A DNA stretch of 64,000 nucleotides from Hyphomicrobiales bacterium (GTDB lineage Bacteria; Pseudomonadota; Alphaproteobacteria; Rhizobiales; MH13), in assembly GCA_017642935.1 (NCBI GenBank), contig JAEPOK010000003.1, forward strand, positions 186,001-250,000, written 5' to 3'. Shown piece after piece: positions 8,754 to 18,735 of the stretch. The position numbers were made by a program, and so were the translations under genes. How positions within the stretch are numbered: position 1 is the first letter of the stretch; every line of letters begins with the position of its first letter. The notes under the pieces were generated by a model. That model made no database searches. It worked only from the letters and a program-made list of their open reading frames with translations, and was not told the origin of the DNA.

Positions 8754-10184
8754 ATGCACGAACCTCAACATCAGCACGCCACCCCGCTTCCGCTTCCCGA
8801 AGACGCTCCAATCCGGGCCGAAAGGGGTGTGCGCGATGCCGCAGAGGCTTTGGCCTGGCTTCAAGAGCGCAGCATTGAGGACATTGAGTGCATCGTGCCG
8901 GACCAGTCCGGCGTCGCCCGTGGCAAAATGATGCCAGTGGCGAAGTTCTTTTCCTCCGCTGCGATGACCATGCCCTCGGCCTTGTTCCGCCAGACGATCG
9001 CCGGCGACTACCCGGAAGAAAACCAGTATTTTCGCTATGACCCGCGCGATGGCGATTTGGTGTTTCGGCCGGACTATTCCACGCTCAGCGTCGTGCCGTG
9101 GGAGAGCGATCCAACCGCGCAGTTGATCCACGATACCCATGAGCGCAGTGGCGAACCCTTTTCCAGCGCGCCGCGCCAGGTGCTTAAACGCATCGTCCAA
9201 TTGTACGCCGACAAGGGCTGGTCACCCATTGTTGCGCCGGAGGTGGAGTTCTACCTGGTCAAACCCAATGTCGATCCAGACTATCCTTTGGAGCCGCCCA
9301 TTGGCCGGTCCGGCCGTCCGGAAACCGGCCGTCAGAGCTATTCCATCTCAGCGCTCAACGAGTTCGACGATTTCATCGACGATATCTACGAGTTTTCCGA
9401 AAAGCAGGACCTTGAGATCGACACGCTGATCCACGAGGAAGGCAAGGCGCAGATGGAGATCAATCTGCGCCATGGCGACCCGGTGACGCTGGCCGACCAG
9501 GTTTTTCTGTTCAAACGCACCATCCGTGAGGCGGCATTGCGCCATGACATGTACGCCACCTTTATGGCCAAACCGATGTCGAGCGAGCCTGGCTCAGCGA
9601 TGCATATTCACCAATCGGTGGTCGACAAGGAAACCGGCCTCAACGTCTTCTCCGACGTCGACGGCAAGACCACCGATTTGTTTGGTGGGTTTATCGCCGG
9701 TCAGCAAGCCTACCTGCCGCATGTGATGGCGATTTTGGCGCCTTATGTGAACAGCTATCGCCGCTTGGCCCGTGGCGCGCTCGGCTCACCGCCGATCAAT
9801 CTGCATTGGGGTTATGACAACCGCACGGTTGGTCTTCGCGTGCCCAGTTCCTCGCCCGCCGGCCGCCGACTTGAAAACCGCGCGCCAGGATCGGACTGCA
9901 ACCCGTATCTGGCCATCGCTGCCTCACTGGCTTGCGGCTATTTGGGCATGGTGAAAGGCCTTTCGCCCGATGATCCGATTGCAGAGGAAGGCCATGATTT
10001 GCCCTACGGCCTGCCGCGTTCGCTGAACGAGGCCTTGGAACGCCTTACCGAGGAAGAAGAGCTGGTGGACCTGATCGGCCGCACCTTCATCTACACCTAC
10101 AAGGCGATCAAGGAGGGCGAGTATGAGACCTTTATGCGCGTCATCTCGCCTTGGGAGCGCGAGCATCTTTTGTTGAGCGTGTAA
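8754..10184 (+). CDS. puuA: Gamma-glutamylputrescine synthetase-like protein (copy 2)
   Basis: A 476-residue glutamine synthetase-fold ligase. Key motifs: 'VAPEVEFYLVKP' (first metal-binding glutamate), 'GSAMHIHQSVVD' (metal/ATP histidine) and 'YDNRTVGLRVP' plus 'RRLENRAPGSDCNPY' (glutamate and ATP contacts). In the PuuA pathway it makes gamma-glutamylputrescine from glutamate, ATP and putrescine. Residues 30-80 carry the 'IEDIECIVPDQSGVARGKMMP' type N-terminal domain of the PuuA branch. ATG 8754 is chosen because AGGAAAG lies upstream and the extra in-frame residues before it are not conserved. It overlaps the next gene by one base (TAATG). It is clearly paralogous to copy 1 but not a recent duplicate. 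Confidence 0.85.
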   Translation: MHEPQHQHATPLPLPEDAPIRAERGVRDAAEALAWLQERSIEDIECIVPDQSGVARGKMMPVAKFFSSAAMTMPSALFRQTIAGDYPEENQYFRYDPRDGDLVFRPDYSTLSVVPWESDPTAQLIHDTHERSGEPFSSAPRQVLKRIVQLYADKGWSPIVAPEVEFYLVKPNVDPDYPLEPPIGRSGRPETGRQSYSISALNEFDDFIDDIYEFSEKQDLEIDTLIHEEGKAQMEINLRHGDPVTLADQVFLFKRTIREAALRHDMYATFMAKPMSSEPGSAMHIHQSVVDKETGLNVFSDVDGKTTDLFGGFIAGQQAYLPHVMAILAPYVNSYRRLARGALGSPPINLHWGYDNRTVGLRVPSSSPAGRRLENRAPGSDCNPYLAIAASLACGYLGMVKGLSPDDPIAEEGHDLPYGLPRSLNEALERLTEEEELVDLIGRTFIYTYKAIKEGEYETFMRVISPWEREHLLLSV

Positions 10185-11572
10185 TGACCGAGCTTTCCAA
10201 CCAATACCCGACCGATGCGCTGCAAGCGCTGGATGCGAGCCACCATCTGCATCCATTCACCGACCATGGTGCACTGCGCAAGGAGGGCTCGCGCGTCATC
10301 GTCAAAGGCGAAGGGGTGTGGCTGACCGATAGCGACGGCAACCGCATCATGGACGGTATGGCCGGCCTCTGGAACGTGCAGATTGGCCATGGGCGCTCTG
10401 AAATCGCCGACGCCGTCGCAGCGCAAATGCGCGAGCTTTCCTACTACAATACCTTCTTCAAGACGACGCATCCGCCGGTCATCGAACTGTCCGAGATGAT
10501 CGCAAAACTTGCACCGGAACCCTACAACCAGATGTTCTACGTCTCCTCCGGATCGGAGGCGAACGACACAGTCTTGCGGCTGGTACGCTACTACTGGGAC
10601 TTGAAGGGCAAGCCTGAGAAAAAGACTGTCATCACGCGCTGGAATGCCTATCACGGCTCGACGGTCGCGGGCACGAGCCTTGGCGGCATGAAGGCGATGC
10701 ACGCGCAGGGCGATTTACCGATCCCCGGCATTCATCATATCGATCAGCCCTACTGGTTTGACGAGGGCGGCGACATGTTGCCGGAAGACTTCGGCCTTGC
10801 TGCTGCGCGCAAGCTGGAAGCAGCGATCGAGGAGATTGGCGAAGATAAGATCGCCGCCTACATGGCTGAGCCGATTCAGGGCGCGGGTGGGGTCATCATT
10901 CCACCCGACAGCTATTGGCCGGAGATAAAGCGCATCTTGGCCGAACGCGACATTCTGTTTGTAGCTGACGAGGTCATCTCAGGTTTTGGACGGCTGGGCG
11001 AATGGTTTGGATCGACGGTCTATGGTTTGGAACCTGACCTCATCGCCGTCGCCAAGGGCATGACGTCCGGCTACCTACCGATGGGCGGGGTTCTGGTGCA
11101 TGACCGGATTGCGGACATGCTCCAGCACGAAGGCGGTGAGTTTTTCCACGGCTACACCTATTCCGGTCATCCGGCCTGCGCGGCAGCAGCGATCGCTAAC
11201 CTGAAAATCATGCAGGATGAAGCTGTCGTTGATCACGTGCGTGATTTGGCGGCGCCGAAGTTTGCCGAGGTGTTTTCTGGCCTGTCCGATCACCCGCTGG
11301 TTGGCGAGGCACGCACTAAAGGCCTGCTCGGCGCCATTGAGTTGGTCCCCAACAAACCGGCGCGCGACCGATTTGCCAATTACGGCGATGTCGGCACGAT
11401 CTGCCGCGATATCAGTTTTCAGCATGGCCTGGTCATGAGGGCAGTGCGCGACAGTTTGATCCTCTCGCCACCGCTGGTGATCACGCCTGATGAGCTGGAT
11501 TGGATGGGCGCGACCGTGCGCACGGTCCTTGATGAGACCGGCGCGGAATTAAAGCGTCGCGGTCTTTGGTAG
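10184..11572 (+). CDS. Class III aminotransferase, probable putrescine:pyruvate aminotransferase (SpuC-like)
   Basis: A 462-residue PLP enzyme of the omega-aminotransferase subgroup. The pattern 'MFYVSSGSEANDTVLRL' holds the phosphate-binding serine region, 'VADEVISGFGRLGEWFGS' the cofactor aspartate, and 'AVAKGMTSGYLPMGG' the Schiff-base lysine. Such enzymes move the amino group of putrescine, or related diamines and beta-alanine, to pyruvate. The neighbours favour a polyamine substrate. Start ATG 10184 overlaps the puuA stop as TAATG, indicating tight coupling. Together with puuA and puuB it suggests that both the transamination and the glutamylation routes are encoded side by side. Confidence 0.85.
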   Translation: MTELSNQYPTDALQALDASHHLHPFTDHGALRKEGSRVIVKGEGVWLTDSDGNRIMDGMAGLWNVQIGHGRSEIADAVAAQMRELSYYNTFFKTTHPPVIELSEMIAKLAPEPYNQMFYVSSGSEANDTVLRLVRYYWDLKGKPEKKTVITRWNAYHGSTVAGTSLGGMKAMHAQGDLPIPGIHHIDQPYWFDEGGDMLPEDFGLAAARKLEAAIEEIGEDKIAAYMAEPIQGAGGVIIPPDSYWPEIKRILAERDILFVADEVISGFGRLGEWFGSTVYGLEPDLIAVAKGMTSGYLPMGGVLVHDRIADMLQHEGGEFFHGYTYSGHPACAAAAIANLKIMQDEAVVDHVRDLAAPKFAEVFSGLSDHPLVGEARTKGLLGAIELVPNKPARDRFANYGDVGTICRDISFQHGLVMRAVRDSLILSPPLVITPDELDWMGATVRTVLDETGAELKRRGLW

Positions 11573-11578
11573 CGTCTA

Positions 11579-12865
11579 GTGTCGGGGCACACATCAAGCT
11601 GGTACGCTGCAAGCCTTCCAGAAGGGCTCGACAGGCTCCGCGATCCACTTGCCGGGGATGCCGCCTGTGACGTCTGCATTGTCGGCGCTGGGTTTGCCGG
11701 TGTTTCGGCAGCCTACCATCTGTCGAAGGCCGGCCAACGGGTCATCTTGCTTGACGCAGAGCGCGTGGGCTGGGGCGCATCAGGCCGCAATGGTGGGCAG
11801 CTTCACCCCGGTTTCCGGCAGGACCTGCAATGGTTCACCGAAACCATCGGCGAGTCCTTCGCCGTCAAAATACGCGACGCTGGGTATGCCGCGCTGTCCC
11901 ATATCGACGCTCTGATCAAAGAGCATCAAATCCCTTGCGATCGCACGCACGGTCTCATCACCGCGTGCCGCAAGACCCGCGATTTGGAGGAGGAAGTCGA
12001 GGCGGCCGCCTATGCGCAAGAGCGATTCGGCGTCGCGCCACCTGATTTTTTGAGCCAGTCAGAAACCGAGACCGCGCTCGGAACCGACGGCCATGTCGGT
12101 GGTGTACGCGACAAGGATGGTGGTCATATCCACCCGCTGACCTTCGTGACGGCACTTGCCGACGCCGCTGAAGCCCATGGCGCCGTCATTCATGATGGGA
12201 CGCAGGTTTCTGGAATCGACGCCAATGACTTACGCGTCGAAGTCAAGACGGCGCGCGGGATCGTGCGCGCTCAGCAGGTGGTGCTGACCGGCAATGGCTA
12301 TATGCGCGGTCTCAACAAGGACACCGATGCGCGGGTCCTGCCGATCACCAATTTCATCGTTGCCACCAAACCGATTGGAGCCGGGCAAGAGGGCGGCATC
12401 TTGCCCGATGGCGATGCGGCGTCCGACACGCGGTTCGTCGTGCGTTATTGGCGACCCACGCCGGACGGCCGATTGTTGTTTGGCGGCGGTGAAAAGTTCT
12501 CCCATGCTTTCCCGAAAGACATCGAGGCCTTTGTGCGCCCGCATCTGGCGGAAATGTATCCAGCGTTGAAGGATGTGGAGATCGACCATGCCTGGGGCGG
12601 CACCTTGGCCATCACCCAGAACCGGCTGCCACTGATCCGCCGTCTCGCGCCGCGTGTGACGGTTGCCGCTGGTTTCTCCGGGCAAGGCGTCATCAACGCG
12701 CCCTTCGCGGGCAAGATCATTGCCGACGCTCTGACCCACGATCCGGCCCTGCTTGATGTGATGGCCCGCCTGCCCTGCCCGACCTTTCCCGGTGGAACGG
12801 CGCTTCGCGGGCCGATTCTGTTTCTGGCGATGAGTTACTTCGCGCTCATGGACCGCATTGGCTGA
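11579..12865 (+). CDS. puuB: Gamma-glutamylputrescine oxidoreductase-like FAD enzyme (PuuB)
   Basis: A 428-residue DAO-family flavoprotein. The dinucleotide-binding signature 'VCIVGAGFAGVSAAYHL' lies at about residues 29-45, followed by 'GWGASGRNGGQ', typical of PuuB, OrdL and glycine-oxidase-like proteins. 'WGGTLAITQNRLPLI' near the C-terminus is also characteristic of this branch. PuuB oxidises gamma-glutamylputrescine to the aldehyde with release of ammonia and hydrogen peroxide. The start is GTG 11579, 6 nt after the aminotransferase stop. The expected next enzymes, an aldehyde dehydrogenase (PuuC) and a gamma-glutamyl-GABA hydrolase (PuuD), are absent from the window. Confidence 0.82.
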   Translation: MSGHTSSWYAASLPEGLDRLRDPLAGDAACDVCIVGAGFAGVSAAYHLSKAGQRVILLDAERVGWGASGRNGGQLHPGFRQDLQWFTETIGESFAVKIRDAGYAALSHIDALIKEHQIPCDRTHGLITACRKTRDLEEEVEAAAYAQERFGVAPPDFLSQSETETALGTDGHVGGVRDKDGGHIHPLTFVTALADAAEAHGAVIHDGTQVSGIDANDLRVEVKTARGIVRAQQVVLTGNGYMRGLNKDTDARVLPITNFIVATKPIGAGQEGGILPDGDAASDTRFVVRYWRPTPDGRLLFGGGEKFSHAFPKDIEAFVRPHLAEMYPALKDVEIDHAWGGTLAITQNRLPLIRRLAPRVTVAAGFSGQGVINAPFAGKIIADALTHDPALLDVMARLPCPTFPGGTALRGPILFLAMSYFALMDRIG

Positions 12866-13094
12866 GCCGACCTAGCGCTCTTCTATGCCCTAGAAAAAAA
12901 GGCCAGCAGTATTTGATGCAAACACGGCTTAATTGAACCGAACCGTGTGCACATTTTCTCGACAAAAACGCACTAGCGAAACCAGTTGTTAAAGGGAACG
13001 GACTTAGCGTCAACTACCGAACCATTCCGTGCGGGTCTGGAGCGGTTCTGCTTGTTACGTTGAACGAAAAATGCGTTGGAGTTGATCACCCACG

Positions 13095-15344
13095 ATGGTG
13101 AGCCGTCATGACATGGTGACTACCACATCCGACGCGTCCGGCCGTTCGCTGCACCCGCTGGCGAAACAGCAATTGCAGGATGCGACTGAAGCGCACGGCC
13201 AGGTGGATGTGAACCGTCTGCTCACCGCCGTCAGCGCCTGTTATGAGGCGAGCGCATCTTTGGCGCTCGACGTGCTAGAGCACAATCAGCCATCGCCCGC
13301 GGCCGACCCGGAAGATGGACTACCCTTCAAGTTCCTTGATGGAATGACCGACGGCTTGGTCCTGGTCGACGCAGACGGCCGCGTTCGCTTCATCAACTGC
13401 ACCGCGTGCGGCATGCTCGGCGTCGAACTCAAGCGGCCTCGACATCTGCTCTTTGGCAAGTCGCTTGGTGCGTGCTTGGAAACTTTGGAACCGGGCGATG
13501 ACTCCATCAGCGATGGTGCGCTCAAGAAATTCATTGCCGACCCGACTTGCGAACCGGACGATATTACCTTCTCGGCCAAAATCCCCGGTCGCGGCGGGAT
13601 CATGCTCGACGTGCGGCGCACTGACGATAGCGGTTGGATGCTGCTCCTGCGCGAGAGCGGCAACATCGGTGAACAGGGACGCATGCTGCGGATCGCCGAA
13701 GAGGAATATCGCAGCCTTTTCAACAATGCGGTTATCGGCATTTACCGTTCGAGTTTCGACGGCAAGCAGTTGCGCGCCAATCCGACTCTCGTGCAGCTCA
13801 ATGGGTACGAAAGCGAAGAGGAAATGTTGCCGGCGGTGAACAACATTGCCGCTGAATGGTATGTCGATCCGACACGGCGCGATGCCTTTCAACGCGAGCT
13901 GACGGAGAATGGTCGCGTCACCGATTTTGTGTCCGAAATTTATCGCCACAAAACCCGTGAACGCATCTGGATCTCCGAGAACGCCTGGATCGTCTACGAT
14001 CCCAATGGCAATCCCCTCTTCTACGAGGGCACCGTGGTCGACGCGACCGAACGGATCGCGGCCGAGGAAGAGATCAACCATCTCGCCCACCATGACCATC
14101 TGACCGAACTGCCGAACCGCTTCATGCTCTTGAAAAAGCTGCGCGAAGCGCTGCTTCGGCCGCACACGGCGGCCAGCGTCGCCGTGCATTGCCTCGATCT
14201 CGATCACTTCAAGGACGTCAATGACACGCTCGGCCACGAGGCTGGCGATCGGTTGTTGGTCGCTGTCGGCAAACGGCTACGCGCATCGATCAAGGCCGAC
14301 GATGTCTTGGCGCGGCTTGGCGGCGATGAGTTCACGATCCTGCAGTACAATGTGCGCCGGGCGACTGACGTTGCGGCGCTGGCCAGCCGCGTGGTCGCAA
14401 CACTGAACGAGCCCTTCATGATCGGCGAAAACCAGGTGCGCGTTGGTGTCAGCGTCGGCGTTGCCACCTACCAGGGCCAGGAGCCGGCTGGCATGCTGCG
14501 CGATGCCGATGTCGCGCTGTATGAAGCCAAGAAAAGCGGTCGGCAGACCTTTGCGATTTACACCAGCGCTATGGGCGACGCGCTCCAGGAGCGGCGTGCG
14601 CTTGAAGACGATCTTCGCGATGCCATCGAAAAAGGCACCTTTGAGTTGCATTTGCAGCCGGTCGTCGATGGCGACACCGGAGCGCCGGTCGTCTATGAGG
14701 CTTTGCTGCGCTGGGACCATCCAACGCGCGGCAAAGTTTCGCCCTCTCGCTTCGTACCCCTGGCCGAGGAAAGCAGCCTGATGGTTGGGCTCGGCGATTG
14801 GGTCTTGAACAAGACTGTGGAGGCCGCTGCGCATTTGCCGGCTGGTCTGCGCATCGCGATGAACCTGTCGCCGCTGCAATTGCGCGACCAAGGGTTCGTT
14901 GAACGCGTGCGCCAAGCCATGGATCGCTTTGCGATTGACCCCGACCAATTGGAGTTGGAGATCACCGAAACCGTGATCATGTCCGACGACCAACGCACGC
15001 TCGATGCGCTCAACGCGTTGCGCGATATGGGTCTTCGTCTGGCGCTTGATGATTTTGGCACCGGGCACGCCAGTCTGAGCTATTTGCAACGGTTCCGCTT
15101 CGACAAGATCAAGATCGATCAGTCGTTCGTCCAGCGCATGGTGGATGATCCAATCAGCGCCGCGGTTGTGCGCGCGGTGACGTCGCTGGGCTGTGATCTT
15201 GGTGCGGCAGTCGTTGCCGAAGGCGTTGAGACCACCGCGCAGCGCGATGCCCTCAAGCGGGAAGGCTGCAACCTCTTCCAAGGCTATTTGTTCGGTCGCC
15301 CCACCCGTTGGGATCAAGTTCTTCTGCCCAGCGCTCTCCGCTAG
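13095..15344 (+). CDS. PAS-PAS-GGDEF-EAL cyclic-di-GMP protein
   Basis: A 749-residue cytoplasmic signalling protein with no membrane segment. Order: a short N-terminal helical part, a PAS domain (about 75-165), a second PAS/PAC domain (about 200-320), GGDEF (about 325-495, active-site GGDEF at 409-413) and EAL (about 510-745, EAL at 535-537). The EAL site residues MNLS, LEITET, DDFGTG, KIKID and AEGVET are all present, so cyclase and phosphodiesterase both look intact. The PAS domains probably sense a small ligand, redox state or a partner. It stands alone, with 230 bp of AT-richer DNA upstream, and ends 15 bp from the converging xylG. Confidence 0.93.
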   Translation: MVSRHDMVTTTSDASGRSLHPLAKQQLQDATEAHGQVDVNRLLTAVSACYEASASLALDVLEHNQPSPAADPEDGLPFKFLDGMTDGLVLVDADGRVRFINCTACGMLGVELKRPRHLLFGKSLGACLETLEPGDDSISDGALKKFIADPTCEPDDITFSAKIPGRGGIMLDVRRTDDSGWMLLLRESGNIGEQGRMLRIAEEEYRSLFNNAVIGIYRSSFDGKQLRANPTLVQLNGYESEEEMLPAVNNIAAEWYVDPTRRDAFQRELTENGRVTDFVSEIYRHKTRERIWISENAWIVYDPNGNPLFYEGTVVDATERIAAEEEINHLAHHDHLTELPNRFMLLKKLREALLRPHTAASVAVHCLDLDHFKDVNDTLGHEAGDRLLVAVGKRLRASIKADDVLARLGGDEFTILQYNVRRATDVAALASRVVATLNEPFMIGENQVRVGVSVGVATYQGQEPAGMLRDADVALYEAKKSGRQTFAIYTSAMGDALQERRALEDDLRDAIEKGTFELHLQPVVDGDTGAPVVYEALLRWDHPTRGKVSPSRFVPLAEESSLMVGLGDWVLNKTVEAAAHLPAGLRIAMNLSPLQLRDQGFVERVRQAMDRFAIDPDQLELEITETVIMSDDQRTLDALNALRDMGLRLALDDFGTGHASLSYLQRFRFDKIKIDQSFVQRMVDDPISAAVVRAVTSLGCDLGAAVVAEGVETTAQRDALKREGCNLFQGYLFGRPTRWDQVLLPSALR

Positions 15345-15359
15345 CGCCCGGCCGTTAGC

Positions 15360-16115
15360 TCAAGCCGCCGCCGTTTCGTGCGGGTGTTTGCCAAGAATGA
15401 TCATGCCCAGCAGATCATCATCGGTGACGTCCGCGACATTCACCGTGCCGACCAGTTTGCCATTCTTCATCACGCTGGCGCGGTCGCACAGCTCCATCAC
15501 CTGATGCACGTCATGGTCGATGAGGAAGATACCAATGCCTTCTGACTTGAGCTGTTGGATAAGTTCGGAGACCATCTGCGTTTCATGCGGCCCAAGCGCG
15601 GCGGTGGGCTCATCCATGATCAAGATGCGGGCGTTGAAATAGACCGCCCTGGCGATGGCCACGGACTGACGCTGACCACCTGAGAGAGCAGACACCGGCG
15701 CCGAGAATTTTTGGAAATTCGGGTTGAGCCGACCCATGATCTCGCGGGTTTCCGCTTCCATTGCGGCATCGTCCACCAAGCCAAGCGGTGATACGATCTC
15801 GCGACCCAGGAAGAGGTTGGATGCCGCATCGAGATTATCGGCGAGGGCAAGCGTCTGATAGATCGTCTCGATATTATGGGAGCGGGCATCGCGCGGGTTG
15901 GTGATCGAGACCTTCTCGCCATTGATGAAGATGTCACCGCCATCGGGCTGATAGGCACCTGACAGCATCTTGATGAGCGTCGATTTGCCAGCGCCATTGT
16001 GACCGAGTAGACCAACAACCTCGCCGGGAAACAGATCAACGGTGACGTGATCGACGGCCTTAATTCCCCCGAAGGAGATCGACATGTCGCGCATTTCTAC
16101 AAGCGGCGTTTCCAT
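15360..16115 (-). CDS. xylG: Sugar ABC transporter, single-domain ATPase (XylG/FrcA type)
   Basis: A 251-residue ATPase with one nucleotide-binding domain: Walker [10 protein letters not shown], signature [14 protein letters not shown], Walker [13 protein letters not shown] and switch region 'IFLIDHDVH'. E. coli XylG and RbsA are about 500 residues with two such domains. This short form matches the alphaproteobacterial FrcA-like type and would work as a homodimer. ATG 16115 is chosen; it lies 1 bp after the permease stop, and upstream in-frame sequence lies inside the permease gene. It powers uptake through the adjacent permease. Confidence 0.88.
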   Translation of the reverse strand: METPLVEMRDMSISFGGIKAVDHVTVDLFPGEVVGLLGHNGAGKSTLIKMLSGAYQPDGGDIFINGEKVSITNPRDARSHNIETIYQTLALADNLDAASNLFLGREIVSPLGLVDDAAMEAETREIMGRLNPNFQKFSAPVSALSGGQRQSVAIARAVYFNARILIMDEPTAALGPHETQMVSELIQQLKSEGIGIFLIDHDVHQVMELCDRASVMKNGKLVGTVNVADVTDDDLLGMIILGKHPHETAAA

Positions 16116-16116
16116 A

Positions 16117-17409
16117 TCAGTTGATCCCCGCACGTTTGCGATAAACGATATCGATCCAGACAGCGAACACCAGCACTGCACCGACCACGATGTTCTGGTA
16201 GGGCGCGTCCACGCCGACCATCGCCATGCCGGACTGAAGCGACTGCATGATGAGGGCGCCGAGAATAGCACCGAAGATCGTGCCGACACCGCCGGCAAGC
16301 GCGGTGCCACCAATCACGGCAGCGGCGATCACCCGCAGCTCATCTAGTGTGCCGATATCATTGGTGTGGTTGGCAAGGCGCGATGATGCGACGACCGCCG
16401 ATAGGGCGGTGAGCGCGCCCATAAGCGCGAACACTTTGACGGTCAGCATCCGCGTGTTGATGCCGGAGAGTTCGGCGGCGTCCGGATTGCCCCCAGTGGC
16501 AAAGATGTAACGGCCAAGGCGGGTTCGTCTGGCTATTATCGTCATGCCAATGGCTACGGCGATCAAGAGCAACACCGAGATCGGCAGTCCATACGTCGCT
16601 GTGAAGCCTTCGGGCATGACCTCGCCACGCGCCTCGAACATACGGCGCAAGCGCGCGCTGGGAATCTGATAACTGTTCAGAATCCAGATAAAGCCCATGA
16701 TGGTGCCGACGATGATCCCCGATAGGGTTAGTTCGGCCCACATCGGTTTGGCGGCAAAGCCGTGTTTTTCCTTGGCGCGGCGACCGTTCCACTGGAGAAC
16801 AACGGCCGTCAGAGCCGCCAGCGCTCCTAGGATCCATGATACGGTCGGACCCAGTGTCCCGTTGATGCCGCCGAAAATCATGAAGTTCTGGTCCAGTGGG
16901 CCGATGGTCTGACCATCGGTCAGGAACCAACCGACATTGCGCCAGACAAGCAGGCCGCCAAGCGTCACGATAAAGGCGGGGATGGTGAGGTAGCCGATCA
17001 TCCAGCCATGAAACGCGCCGATCAGAGTGCCGGCGAGCAGGCCAACCAGAATGGTGATTGGGGCGGTCAGCGGGTGGTTCAGGCCAAGACCGAGCAGATC
17101 CGGCAGAATCGCCGTTTGCGTCATCGCCATGATCGCCGAGCAGGTTGCCAGCAGCGCTCCGACGGAAAGATCGATGTGGCGGGTCACGATCACGAAGACC
17201 ATGCCGCAGGCCATGATCGCAACCGACACCGTTTGGATCGTTAGATTGAAGATGTTGCGCGGCGTCAGAAACCGGCCATCCGTGAACAGGTCGAAACCGA
17301 CGCAGAGCAAGACAAAAGCGCCCACCATGCCCAGCAGGCGCATATCGAGCTCTAGCTGCTGAAGGGGGTTTTTGCGGTGTGGTATGGGCTGATCGACTGT
17401 GTCGGTCAT
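16117..17409 (-). CDS. xylH: Sugar ABC transporter permease (XylH type)
   Basis: A 430-residue permease of the BPD_transp_2 family (XylH/RbsC type) with about ten membrane segments. Recognisable patterns are '[20 protein letters not shown]' and the C-terminal '[20 protein letters not shown]', typical of monosaccharide permeases. It is longer than RbsC and about the size of XylH. A hydrophilic insertion (about residues 190-270) carries charged patches. ATG 17409 is preceded by a strong GGAGG (17415-17419). A terminator-like hairpin lies just upstream, between this gene and xylF. Confidence 0.9.
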   Translation of the reverse strand: MTDTVDQPIPHRKNPLQQLELDMRLLGMVGAFVLLCVGFDLFTDGRFLTPRNIFNLTIQTVSVAIMACGMVFVIVTRHIDLSVGALLATCSAIMAMTQTAILPDLLGLGLNHPLTAPITILVGLLAGTLIGAFHGWMIGYLTIPAFIVTLGGLLVWRNVGWFLTDGQTIGPLDQNFMIFGGINGTLGPTVSWILGALAALTAVVLQWNGRRAKEKHGFAAKPMWAELTLSGIIVGTIMGFIWILNSYQIPSARLRRMFEARGEVMPEGFTATYGLPISVLLLIAVAIGMTIIARRTRLGRYIFATGGNPDAAELSGINTRMLTVKVFALMGALTALSAVVASSRLANHTNDIGTLDELRVIAAAVIGGTALAGGVGTIFGAILGALIMQSLQSGMAMVGVDAPYQNIVVGAVLVFAVWIDIVYRKRAGIN

Positions 17410-17439
17410 AGCTGGCCTCCAGCTGCCAGAGATTCCAAG

Positions 17440-17469
17440 AAAAATGCGCCCCGGTTTGGCGGGGCGCAT
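17440..17469 (-). terminator. Terminator-like hairpin between xylF and xylH
   Basis: Read on the minus strand, ATGCGCCCC and GGGGCGCAT form a perfect 9-bp stem (arms 17461-17469 and 17444-17452) with an 8-nt loop, followed directly by five T. This is a textbook intrinsic terminator placed inside an operon. It probably causes partial termination so that binding protein is made in excess of permease and ATPase. Confidence 0.8.
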
Positions 17470-17503
17470 CTTAAGGGTTTCAGCACTTCAGATCGTCAAC
17501 CGA

Positions 17504-18529
17504 TCAGTTGCACGGCGCCGGGCCGTCGGTGACGCCCTGGCAAAGCGCATCACGCTCGATCCAGCCAGCATCGACAACGACGGAAAGGTTTTCTGCCGTG
17601 ATCGGCTGTGGTGCCAGGAACATGGAGGTCATGGTCGTCCCGCCGGGCGATGTCCACTCAACGGCGCCATCAACGGCATCCATCATCGTGCCACCAGCCA
17701 AAGCCACGGCGATTTCACCTGCCGCGCGGCCTAGGTCGCGAGCGTCTTTCCAAACCGAAACGGTCTGCGTGCCAAGCGCCACGCGGTTCAGCGCAGCGTG
17801 GTCGCCATCCTGTCCGGAGACCGGGATACCTTCCATGCCTTGAGCGGTAAGGGCAGCCACAACGCCACCGGCCGTGCCGTCATTGGAGGCCACAACAGCG
17901 TCCACACCATTGTCGGTTGCGGTCAGGATTTGCTCCATGTTGCGCTGTGCGTTGGCAGGCAGCCAGCCATCGGTGTAGGCCTCGCCGACGATTTCGATCG
18001 CGCCAGAGTCAATTGCATCCTGCAGCACTTCTTGCTGACCGCCGCGAAGGAAGTCGGCATTCGGATCGGTGGGCGAGCCCTTGATCATCACGTAGCGGCC
18101 TTCCGGCTGGGCTTCGAGAACCGCACGAGCCTGCATGCGGCCAACCTCGACATTGTCGAAGGTGAGATAGAAGGCACGTGGATCTTCAATCAGGCGGTCA
18201 TAAGCCACAACTGGAATGCCTTCATCAGCAGCCGCCTGGACAGCCGGACCGATGGCCTGCGCATCCTGCGCCAAGATGATCAGCGCATCTACACCTTGAG
18301 CGATCAGGCTTTCAATGTCGGACAACTGTTTGGAAGCCGAAGACTGGGCGTCCGTGGAAACATATTCCGCGCCGGCGGCTTCAAGGGCAGCCACAATAGC
18401 CGCCTCGTCGGTTTTCCAGCGCTCTTCCTGAAAGTTCGACCAGCTCACGCCGACAGTCATTTGGGCGTAGGCGGTCGTGGCGAAAAAGGCGGCGAACAGC
18501 GTCGCGGCCATAAGTTTTAGAAATCTCAT
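17504..18529 (-). CDS. xylF: Periplasmic xylose-type sugar-binding protein
   Basis: A 341-residue secreted protein with a signal peptide (MRFLKL, hydrophobic core, cleavage after AYA near residue 22). It belongs to the ribose/xylose-binding family. Segments such as '[18 protein letters not shown]', '[11 protein letters not shown]', '[16 protein letters not shown]' and '[12 protein letters not shown]' line up closely with E. coli XylF, including the ligand-contact residues in SND and the later GQDGD. Xylose is the best guess; a related pentose remains possible. ATG 18529 is preceded by GGGAGGA. It is the first gene of the leftward xyl operon, divergent from a ROK regulator. Confidence 0.9.
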   Translation of the reverse strand: MRFLKLMAATLFAAFFATTAYAQMTVGVSWSNFQEERWKTDEAAIVAALEAAGAEYVSTDAQSSASKQLSDIESLIAQGVDALIILAQDAQAIGPAVQAAADEGIPVVAYDRLIEDPRAFYLTFDNVEVGRMQARAVLEAQPEGRYVMIKGSPTDPNADFLRGGQQEVLQDAIDSGAIEIVGEAYTDGWLPANAQRNMEQILTATDNGVDAVVASNDGTAGGVVAALTAQGMEGIPVSGQDGDHAALNRVALGTQTVSVWKDARDLGRAAGEIAVALAGGTMMDAVDGAVEWTSPGGTTMTSMFLAPQPITAENLSVVVDAGWIERDALCQGVTDGPAPCN

Positions 18530-18606
18530 CGATGTCCTCCCGAGTTGGAACATGCGCGCCCTGTTGACCAGAGCATCATCATGTGACGGCACCGTATCAT
18601 CATTTT

Positions 18607-18624
18607 TTTAATGCGCAAATTAAA
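18607..18624. promoter_or_regulatory. Candidate ROK operator in the xyl divergent region
   Basis: TTTAAT (18607-18612) and ATTAAA (18619-18624) form an inverted repeat with a 6-bp GC-containing spacer. It lies in the 206-bp region between xylF (leftward) and the ROK gene (rightward). Its symmetry and place fit an operator for the neighbouring repressor. Inference from position only. Confidence 0.45.
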
Positions 18625-18735
18625 TGTTGAAATGCCCTGATTTTCACCTCTGAGGACGGTTGCCTAAGCGCAGGGCAACGGAAGCGGTCGATTTATTTTC
18701 CCAGGTGAATTATATGTGGTTTTGAGGAGGACCCT

